A stretch of 64,000 bases of DNA from Amycolatopsis mediterranei (GTDB lineage: Bacteria; Actinomycetota; Actinomycetes; Mycobacteriales; Pseudonocardiaceae). Below, piece after piece: positions 58,317-64,000 of this stretch (position 1 is its first letter; every line of letters starts with the position of its first letter). Where the stretch lies: positions 4,991,176-5,055,175 of the forward strand of contig NZ_CP100416.1 of NCBI RefSeq assembly GCF_026017845.1, given 5' to 3'. The notes beneath the pieces were generated by a model that made no database searches, had not been told where the DNA came from, and saw nothing but the letters and a program-made list of their open reading frames with translations. A program made the position numbers and the translations under genes.

Positions 58317-58733
58317 ATGGCGTCGCGCGTCCGGGGACCCGGCTCCGAAGACCGGCGCGAACTGCGGATGCGGCACCTCACCGGCTGCCTTCCCTGCACG
58401 CTCAAATGCGCGTATTGCGGGCTGCCGGTGCGGCTCGCCGGGCCGGGGGACCACCCCGGCTACGGCGTGGTCGACGAAGTGACCGGCGATCTCGTGCTGC
58501 TGCACCGGTTCTGCCGCACCGCGCTCGGCCGCTGCGGGACGCGGGGGTGCGTGCTGCGGCGCGCCCACCTCGGCCGGGCGACCGAGCAGTACGAAACCGG
58601 CCGGCGGCCCGGGCGCTACCAGCGCCTCGGCGTCCGGCGCTCGCCCGACCTCGATCTGTACCGGAAGCACTGGCGGATCGCGAAGATGCGGTACGCGTGC
58701 AAGGCGTGCCGGTACTACACCGGCTCGCACTGA
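58317..58733 (+). CDS. Small cysteine-rich protein of unknown function
   Basis: A 138-aa basic protein with nine cysteines at residues 24, 27, 31, 34, 66, 73, 78, 128 and 131. The spacing C-x2-C-x3-C-x2-C, then C-x6-C-x4-C, then C-x2-C suggests two or more zinc sites or an iron-sulfur site. I recognise no named family. AGGAGG precedes the ATG at 58317. It lies 31 bp before the EtfD-like iron-sulfur gene on the same strand and is divergent from the nitroreductase, so a redox role is possible but unproven. Confidence 0.7.
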   Translation: MASRVRGPGSEDRRELRMRHLTGCLPCTLKCAYCGLPVRLAGPGDHPGYGVVDEVTGDLVLLHRFCRTALGRCGTRGCVLRRAHLGRATEQYETGRRPGRYQRLGVRRSPDLDLYRKHWRIAKMRYACKACRYYTGSH

Positions 58734-58764
58734 GCCGGTCCTTCCATCACGACGCGGAGGACTC

Positions 58765-60867
58765 GTGCTCGTTCGTCTCATCCTCGGCCTGCTCATGACC
58801 GTCGTCGGCCTCGCCGTCGCCGGCAAGCGCGTGGCCTTCCTGTACCGGCTGATCAAGGCCGGCCAGCCCGACACCAAACGGTCGGACGACCTCGGTGCCC
58901 GCGTCTTCGCGCAGGTGCGCGAGGTGTTCGGCCAGCGCAAGCTGCTGAAGTGGTCGGTGCCCGGCCTGGCGCACTTCTTCACGTTCTGGGGCTTCGTGAT
59001 CCTCGCTTCGGTGTACCTCGAGGCGTACGGCGCGCTCTTCGACGAGAAGTTCGCCATCCCGTGGATCGGCCACTGGGCGGTGCTCGGCTTCCTGCAGGAC
59101 TTCATCGCCGTCGCCGTGGCGGTTTCGCTCGGCGTGTTCACGATCATCCGCATCCGGAACGCCCCCGAGCGCAAGGATCGCGCGTCGCGGTTCTACGGCT
59201 CGCACACCGGCGGCGCGTGGCTGATCCTCGCCATGATCTTCAACGTCGTCTGGACGATGTTCTTCTTCCGCGGCGCCTCTTCGGCGTCCGGCAACTTTCC
59301 GTACGACAACGGCGCGTACGTCTCGCTCGGCGTCGGGAACCTCCTGGAGCCGCTCGGGCACTCGACGACCGAGGTGCTGGAGACGGTCGGCCTGCTCCTG
59401 CACATCGGCGTCATGCTGGTGTTCCTGTCGATCGTGCTCTACTCCAAGCACCTGCACATCTTCGTCGCGCCGCTCAACGTCTCGGCGAAGCGGCTGCCGG
59501 ACGCGCTCGGCCCGCTGCTGCCGATGGAGTCCGCGGGCAAGCCGATCGACTTCGAGGACCCCGCCGAAGACGACACGTTCGGCCGCGGGAAGATCGGCGA
59601 CTTCACGTGGAAGGGCATGCTCGACTTCGCCACGTGCACCGAATGCGGCCGCTGCCAGTCGCAGTGCCCGGCGTGGAACACCGGGAAGCCGTTGTCACCC
59701 AAGCTCGTCATCATGAACCTGCGCGACAACCTGTTCGAGGAAGCGCCCTACATCCTGGCGGGCACCGAGCACGAGGGCGCGCGCCCGCTGGTCGGGCCGG
59801 AGGACGACGGCGGTGTGATCGATCCGGACGTGCTCTGGTCGTGCACGACCTGCGGTGCGTGCGTCGAGCAGTGCCCGGTGGACATCGAGCACGTCGACCA
59901 CATCGTCGACATGCGCCGCTACCAGGTGATGATCGAGTCGGCGTTCCCGACCGAGCTGGGCGGGCTGTTCAAGAACCTGGAGACCAAGGGCAACCCGTGG
60001 GGCCAGAACAACGCGGAGCGCCTCACCTGGACCAAGGACCTGGGCTTCGACGTCCCGGTGTTCGACGGCGAGCTGGCCGAGGACGTCGAGTACGTCTACT
60101 GGGTCGGCTGCGCCGGCGCGTTCGACGACCAGGCGCGCAAGACCGTCCGCGCCACGGCGGAGCTGCTGCACATCGCCGGGGTGAGGTACGTGGTGCTGGG
60201 CAAGGAGGAGTCCTGCACCGGTGATCCGGCGCGCCGCGCGGGCAACGAGTTCCTCTTCCAGATGATGGCGCAGCAGACGGCGGAGACGCTGAACGCCGTG
60301 TTCGAGGGCCGCGAGCCGCGGCTGCGCAAGATCGTCACGACCTGCCCGCACTGCCTGAACACGCTGAGCCGCGAATACCCCCAGCTGGACGGCCACTACG
60401 AGGTGGTCCACCACACGCAGCTGCTCAACCGCCTGGTCCGCGGCGGGCAGCTGACCCCGGTGAAGCCGGTCGAGGACGGCCCGAAGGTCACCTACCACGA
60501 TCCCTGCTACCTGGGCCGTCACAACAAGGTCTACACGCCACCGCGCGAGCTGGTCGGCGCGACGGGCGCCCAGCTGGCGGAGATGCCCCGCCACGCGGAC
60601 CGCGCCCTCTGCTGCGGCGCCGGCGGCGCCCGCATGTGGATGGAGGAGCAGATCGGCAAGCGCATCAACCTGGAGCGGGTCGACGAGGCGATCGCCACGG
60701 ACGCGGAGACGATCGTGACGGGCTGCCCGTTCTGCCGCGTGATGCTGACCGACGGCCTGGTCCAGCGCCAGAGCGAGCAGAAGGCGGAGAACGTCGACGT
60801 GCGCGATGTCGCCCAGCTGCTGCTGGAACGGGTGAAAGCCGCGGACACCTCGGCGCCGACGGTCTGA
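58765..60867 (+). CDS. EtfD-like membrane iron-sulfur reductase with CCG domains
   Basis: A 700-aa protein with an N-terminal membrane part of several helices (nitrate-reductase-gamma-like). Two 4Fe-4S motifs follow, CTECGRCQSQCP starting at C291 and CTTCGACVEQCP starting at C360, then two CCG (heterodisulfide-reductase) domains with DPCYLGRHN and LCCGAGGARMW. The layout matches Rv0338c (EtfD) of Mycobacterium, which passes electrons from electron-transfer flavoprotein to menaquinone in fatty-acid oxidation; this one is shorter. GTG start after GGAGG. Glycolate-oxidase GlpC/GlcF relatives lack the membrane half. Confidence 0.88.
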   Translation: MLVRLILGLLMTVVGLAVAGKRVAFLYRLIKAGQPDTKRSDDLGARVFAQVREVFGQRKLLKWSVPGLAHFFTFWGFVILASVYLEAYGALFDEKFAIPWIGHWAVLGFLQDFIAVAVAVSLGVFTIIRIRNAPERKDRASRFYGSHTGGAWLILAMIFNVVWTMFFFRGASSASGNFPYDNGAYVSLGVGNLLEPLGHSTTEVLETVGLLLHIGVMLVFLSIVLYSKHLHIFVAPLNVSAKRLPDALGPLLPMESAGKPIDFEDPAEDDTFGRGKIGDFTWKGMLDFATCTECGRCQSQCPAWNTGKPLSPKLVIMNLRDNLFEEAPYILAGTEHEGARPLVGPEDDGGVIDPDVLWSCTTCGACVEQCPVDIEHVDHIVDMRRYQVMIESAFPTELGGLFKNLETKGNPWGQNNAERLTWTKDLGFDVPVFDGELAEDVEYVYWVGCAGAFDDQARKTVRATAELLHIAGVRYVVLGKEESCTGDPARRAGNEFLFQMMAQQTAETLNAVFEGREPRLRKIVTTCPHCLNTLSREYPQLDGHYEVVHHTQLLNRLVRGGQLTPVKPVEDGPKVTYHDPCYLGRHNKVYTPPRELVGATGAQLAEMPRHADRALCCGAGGARMWMEEQIGKRINLERVDEAIATDAETIVTGCPFCRVMLTDGLVQRQSEQKAENVDVRDVAQLLLERVKAADTSAPTV

Positions 60868-60899
60868 ACGGGTTCACCCGTTCGCTCTATATCCCTCGG

Positions 60900-60958
60900 C
60901 CGCCGCACGGCTCTTCCTTGAAGGAGCAGGGAGCAGGGAGCAGGGAGCCGTGCGGCGG
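60900..60958. repeat. 14-bp-stem hairpin whose loop carries three GAGCAGG repeats
   Basis: CCGCCGCACGGCTC (60900-60913) pairs perfectly with GAGCCGTGCGGCGG (60945-60958). The 31-nt loop ends in three exact tandem copies of GAGCAGG (60924-60944) abutting the right arm. It lies between the EtfD-like stop and the FHA gene, and its right arm touches the GGGAGGGGG ribosome site. It may be a terminator or a leader structure limiting FHA translation. Confidence 0.65.
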
Positions 60959-60969
60959 GAGGGGGTCCG

Positions 60970-61740
60970 ATGGGCGGGGCGAGGATCGAGACGCTCGGCG
61001 GGTCCGGCGCGCGCCTGGCCGTGCGCCGGGGCTCGTGGCTGGTGGGGCGCGGGCCCGACGCGGACCTGCGGCTGCCGTCGGACCAGGTGTCGCTGCGGCA
61101 CGCCTGGATCCGCCAGGACGCGCGGGGGACGTGGGTGGCCGACGCCGGGTCGCGCAACGGCACCTGGGTCAACGGGCGGCGGCTGGCGCCGCGGCAGGAC
61201 CACCCGCTCTCGGACGGCGACCGGCTCGAGTTCGGTCCGGTCGCCGCGGTGTACTCCGACGGCGAGTCCGGCGCGGCGCACACCAGGACCTGGCAGCGTT
61301 CGTCGTCCGGCGGCGGCGTCTCGTTCGGCGACGTGTCGGCCGGGACGATCAACAACGCCGGTCGTGACGTCAACAACAGCTACGACAACCGGCAGCACCA
61401 CCGGTACGAGTTCACCACGCCGGAAGGCGAGGCGCTCTCCCTCATGGCGACCGGGAAGGGGCTCGGCCGCCCGATCATGCTCCTCGGGACGCTCATGAGC
61501 CTGACCGGGTTCGGGCTGTTCGGGTCGGGGATCTTCCGGTTCATCAAGGCGGGCGCGGACTCGATGTCGGCGGGTTCGTTCGCCGCGCCGCCGTCGCCGC
61601 TCGGCCCGGAGGTCTTCGGCGGGGTGCCGCTGGGCGCGGTCGGCTTCGGGCTCTTCGTGCTGGGCGGCGTGGTGTCGTCGATCGGGCTGGTGATGGCCAA
61701 GGCGGCCCGGGAACGGCGCCGCCGGAACGAGAGGCGTTAG
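60970..61740 (+). CDS. FHA-domain membrane protein with AGT-NNA motif
   Basis: A 256-aa protein. Residues 20-95 are an FHA phosphothreonine-binding domain (GRGPDADLRLPS, SLRHAWI, NGTWVNG). A Gly/Asn-rich motif, GDVSAGTINNAGRDVNN, follows at 120-136, then membrane helices at about 168-190 and 218-243 and a basic tail. It probably recruits a Thr-phosphorylated partner to the membrane. The stop TAG is directly followed by the ATG of the next gene, which repeats the AGT-NNA motif. Confidence 0.85.
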   Translation: MGGARIETLGGSGARLAVRRGSWLVGRGPDADLRLPSDQVSLRHAWIRQDARGTWVADAGSRNGTWVNGRRLAPRQDHPLSDGDRLEFGPVAAVYSDGESGAAHTRTWQRSSSGGGVSFGDVSAGTINNAGRDVNNSYDNRQHHRYEFTTPEGEALSLMATGKGLGRPIMLLGTLMSLTGFGLFGSGIFRFIKAGADSMSAGSFAAPPSPLGPEVFGGVPLGAVGFGLFVLGGVVSSIGLVMAKAARERRRRNERR

Positions 61741-62112
61741 ATGGACGGCATCCACTTCCACGGCGAGGTCCGGGCCGGGACGGTCAACAACGCCGTCCAC
61801 GGCGACATCAACACCGTCCACGGTGGACACCAGGAGATCCACCGCGGCTTCGACGCGCGGCAGGTCGCGTCGCTGGTGCGGTCGGTCCGTGCGGAACTCG
61901 ACGCGGCCCGGCTGCCGCCGGCCACGAAGGACGCCGTGCACGACGCCCTCGACGAGGTCGATCGGGACGTCGTGCACGGCGGAACCGGCGCGGGCGCGAA
62001 GGTGCGACGGGCCCGGGATCTCCTCCGGGACGCCGGCGGCCTCGCGACCGCCGGCGCCGGGCTGTGGACCGCGGTGCGTGCTCTTGCCGCCGCGGTGGGG
62101 ATTCCGTTCTAA
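61741..62112 (+). CDS. Small partner protein sharing the AGT-NNA motif
   Basis: A 123-aa soluble protein whose ATG begins at the base after the FHA stop. Residues 8-24 (GEVRAGTVNNAVHGDIN) resemble the FHA protein motif GDVSAGTINNAGRDVNN. Residues 38-100 are helical and charged, and the C-terminus is Ala/Gly-rich with possible weak amphipathic character. Similar H/G/N-rich segments appear in actinobacterial STAND and effector proteins, as I recall, without a defined function. Convergent with the MFS gene; the stops overlap by 4 bp. Confidence 0.68.
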   Translation: MDGIHFHGEVRAGTVNNAVHGDINTVHGGHQEIHRGFDARQVASLVRSVRAELDAARLPPATKDAVHDALDEVDRDVVHGGTGAGAKVRRARDLLRDAGGLATAGAGLWTAVRALAAAVGIPF

Positions 62113-63416
62113 GACACGACCACAGTGGACGGTTTCGCGGGCGCCACGCCGCCCAGTTGCGCGGTCGGCACCCGGTAGGTCTCCCGGGCCGTCGCCGCGG
62201 CGGCGGCCGCCACCACGCACACCGCCGCCGTGAAGATCGCGACGCCGAGCCAGTCCTGCTTGCCCGAACCGATCGCCGCCACGACGCTGGGGGCGAAGCC
62301 CGCGACCGCGAAGCCGATCTGGGTGCCGATCGCCATGCCGGAAAGGCGGACTCGCGCGCTGAACATCTCGCCGTACAGCGCCGGCCAGACGCCGTTGACC
62401 CCGGAGTACGCCACGCCGAACAACACGATGCCGAGCACGAACAGCAGGGCGTACGAGCCGATCGAGATCGACCACAGGTACGGGAAGATCAGCACGCCGC
62501 AGGCCAGGCAGCCGGTGATGAACACCGGTTTGCGCCCGACGCGGTCGGCGAGCCCGGCCAGCAGCGGGATCGCCGCCAGCGCGACGACGTTCGCGAGCAC
62601 GCCGACCCAGAGCATCGGGGTGCGGGCCAGGCCGATCGTGTTGACCGCGTAGCTCAGCGCGTAGACGGTGAAGATCGTGCTCACCGAAGCGATCGTCGCC
62701 GCGACCACCACCCGCAGCACGTCCGCCCAGTGGTGGCGGAACAGGACCGCGACCGGCAGCTTCGCGACGTCGGTGCGTTCGAACACCGGCGTCTCGTCGA
62801 GCTTGCGCCGGATCACGAAGCCGACCAGCACCACGAGTGCGCTGCCCCAGAACGGCACCCGCCAGCCCCAGGTCAGCAGCTGCGCCGACGGGAGCGCCGC
62901 GACCGGCAGGAAGATCGCGGTGGCCAGGATTTGCCCGGCTTGCGTGCCGCTCAAGGTGAAGCTGGTGAAGTAGGCGCGCCGGTGTTCGGGAGCGTGTTCC
63001 AGTGACATCGAGTTCGCGCCCGCCTGCTCGCCGGCCGCGGAAAGCCCTTGCAGCAGGCGGAGAACGACCAGCAGGACGGGGGCGAGGACGCCGACGCTCG
63101 CGTAGGTCGGCAGGCAGCCGACGCAGAACGTCGCGAAGCCCATGAGCAGCAGCGTGAGGACGAGCACGCGCTTGCGGCCGAACCGGTCGCCGACGTGGCC
63201 GAGGACGAACGCGCCGACCGGCCGGGCGAGGTAGCCGACGCCGAAGGTGGCCAGCGCCAGCAGGGTGCCGGTGGCGGGGGAGGAGGCGGGGAAGAACACC
63301 TTGCCGAACACGAGCGCGGCGGCGGTGCCGTAGATGAAGAAGTCGTAGTACTCGAGCGCGCTGCCGATCCAGGCGGCCAGCGCCGCCTTGCGGGGCATCG
63401 ATCCGGTCACGGGCAC
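62109..63416 (-). CDS. MHS-type MFS transporter (ShiA/ProP-like)
   Basis: A 435-aa 12-helix permease with the metabolite:H+ symporter hallmarks SALEYYDFFIYGTAAALVF and GHVGDRFGRKRVL, RLLQGLSAAGEQ, and the second-half LADRVGRKPVF. Relatives import shikimate, citrate, proline/betaine or aromatic acids by proton symport. Start GTG 63416, or GTG 63410, both behind CAGGAGATC. The divergent-looking gap to the upstream TetR gene is on the same strand; the AT-rich element at 63475 may be the TetR site. Confidence 0.9.
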   Translation of the reverse strand: MPVTGSMPRKAALAAWIGSALEYYDFFIYGTAAALVFGKVFFPASSPATGTLLALATFGVGYLARPVGAFVLGHVGDRFGRKRVLVLTLLLMGFATFCVGCLPTYASVGVLAPVLLVVLRLLQGLSAAGEQAGANSMSLEHAPEHRRAYFTSFTLSGTQAGQILATAIFLPVAALPSAQLLTWGWRVPFWGSALVVLVGFVIRRKLDETPVFERTDVAKLPVAVLFRHHWADVLRVVVAATIASVSTIFTVYALSYAVNTIGLARTPMLWVGVLANVVALAAIPLLAGLADRVGRKPVFITGCLACGVLIFPYLWSISIGSYALLFVLGIVLFGVAYSGVNGVWPALYGEMFSARVRLSGMAIGTQIGFAVAGFAPSVVAAIGSGKQDWLGVAIFTAAVCVVAAAAAATARETYRVPTAQLGGVAPAKPSTVVVS

Positions 63417-63474
63417 GATCTCCTGACGTCCGTGCTGCGGTGCGCGGACTCCGGCGGGACAGGCAATGTACGGT

Positions 63475-63489
63475 CTAGTTAGTTAATAG
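63475..63489. promoter_or_regulatory. AT-rich imperfect palindrome, candidate TetR operator
   Basis: CTAGTTAGTTAATAG is strikingly AT-rich in a GC-rich gap and is partially symmetric (10 of 15 positions). It contains a TTAGTTAA core. It lies 59 bp upstream of the MFS start and downstream of the partial TetR gene, a place for a repressor of the transporter. Confidence 0.4.
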
Positions 63490-63528
63490 AGAGTGCGAGA
63501 CCGGATCCCGGGTGTCAAGAGCGGGATT

Positions 63529-64000
63529 TCAGGCGGTCAGGTAGTCGATCACCAGGTCGCCGAGCATCGTGCGGTAGTGCTCGCGCCGGGCCGGATCCAG
63601 CATGTCGCGGCCGAAGATCGCCTGGAACGTGTGCCGGTTCGCCAGGCGGAAGACGCAGAACGCGCTGATCACCATGTGGATGTCCAGCGGGTCGGCGTCG
63701 GCGCGGAAGCGGCCGGCCGCGCGGCCGCGCTCCAGCACGACCGTCAGCCCGCCGAGGGCGGGGTCGGCCAGCCCGGCGAGGATCTCCGACTGCGCGAGGT
63801 GCTGCGCGTGGTGGATGTTCTCGATGCTGACGAGCCGGATGAAGTCCGGATTGGCCTCGTGGTGGTCGAAGGTCAGCGCCGCCAGCCGCCGGAGGGCGTC
63901 CTCCGGGTCCAGGTGCTCGACGTCGAGTTGCCGTTCCAGGGCTCGGATCGCGGAGTACGCCTGCTCGAGCACGGCGATGTACAGCTGTTCCTTGCCGCCG
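63529..64000 (-). CDS. TetR/AcrR-family regulator (5' end beyond window)
   Basis: The minus-strand frame runs open from the right edge, beginning GGKEQLYIAVLEQAYSAI, the end of a TetR DNA-binding domain and its first ligand-domain helix. It continues through a TetR_C domain (DFIRLVSIENIHHAQHL) to the stop at 63529. About 157 residues are visible; the HTH lies outside. It is upstream of the MFS transporter on the same strand and probably represses it. Confidence 0.85.
   Translation of the reverse strand, partial: GGKEQLYIAVLEQAYSAIRALERQLDVEHLDPEDALRRLAALTFDHHEANPDFIRLVSIENIHHAQHLAQSEILAGLADPALGGLTVVLERGRAAGRFRADADPLDIHMVISAFCVFRLANRHTFQAIFGRDMLDPARREHYRTMLGDLVIDYLTA

Noticed and set aside
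60924..60944. GAGCAGG triplet repeat as a CRISPR or integration repeat
   Set aside because: 7-bp units without spacers; only a short tandem repeat inside a hairpin loop.

Overview
The window is strongly GC-rich and densely packed. It has GTG starts, 4-bp ATGA/GTGA gene overlaps, leaderless-looking promoters and an actinobacterial gene repertoire: SARP/AfsR, PucR, WYL and ROK regulators, SDR and P450 enzymes, an EtfD-like protein and a soluble diiron monooxygenase. This points to a member of the Pseudonocardiales, most likely Amycolatopsis; that placement is inference from gene content and style. No tRNA, rRNA, CRISPR array, transposase or integrase was seen. About 55 protein genes are supported; the first and the last run off the window.

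Layout. 1-4.7 kb: a minus-strand sulfur-scavenging operon (lipoprotein SBP, ATPase, permease, flavin monooxygenase, TauD-like dioxygenase) chained by 4-bp overlaps. 4.7-9.1 kb: a ROK regulator, and a WYL regulator divergent from an epoxide hydrolase and a winged-helix protein. 9.2-18.4 kb: a 1001-aa AfsR/SARP regulator, a FAD monooxygenase, a PucR/HIT pair, a secreted beta-propeller, a DUF5655 protein, a MarR regulator and a DUF4142 protein, closed by a long near-perfect palindrome. 18.5-29.6 kb: a complete propane/phenol-type binuclear iron monooxygenase locus: MimR-like activator, a small unknown protein, mimABCD, amidohydrolase, MIP18-type assembly factor, zinc alcohol dehydrogenase, dedicated GroEL-like chaperonin, terminator.

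29.6-35.4 kb is the accessory segment of most interest. A TIR-NTPase is divergent from an unusual 1178-aa protein that joins an XRE HTH, an NB-ARC-like NTPase, TPR repeats and a complete GT4-type glycosyltransferase. It resembles a two-protein STAND conflict or signalling system, and I do not recognise a characterised precedent. A two-TM protein follows convergently.

35.5-42.4 kb: a GNAT/TetR pair with three copies of one palindromic operator; a probable marR-GST-SDR-epoxide hydrolase detoxification operon divergent from yceI; a TetR; a pentapeptide-repeat protein. 42.4-51.8 kb: a glycan-use locus (LacI repressor, sugar ABC transporter, GH31, and a divergent secreted GH3 behind a CebR-type box). 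51.8-64 kb: a SAM methyltransferase, P450, secreted hydrolase, degenerate GGDEF-EAL protein, nitroreductase, Cys-rich protein, EtfD-like membrane iron-sulfur protein, an FHA protein with a small partner sharing an AGT-NNA motif, an MHS-type MFS transporter and a TetR fragment.

How it fits together: the monooxygenase locus would oxidise small alkanes, alkenes or phenols. The two epoxide hydrolases, the GST, the SDR and the P450 could handle reactive products, but this metabolic link is inferred from proximity only.
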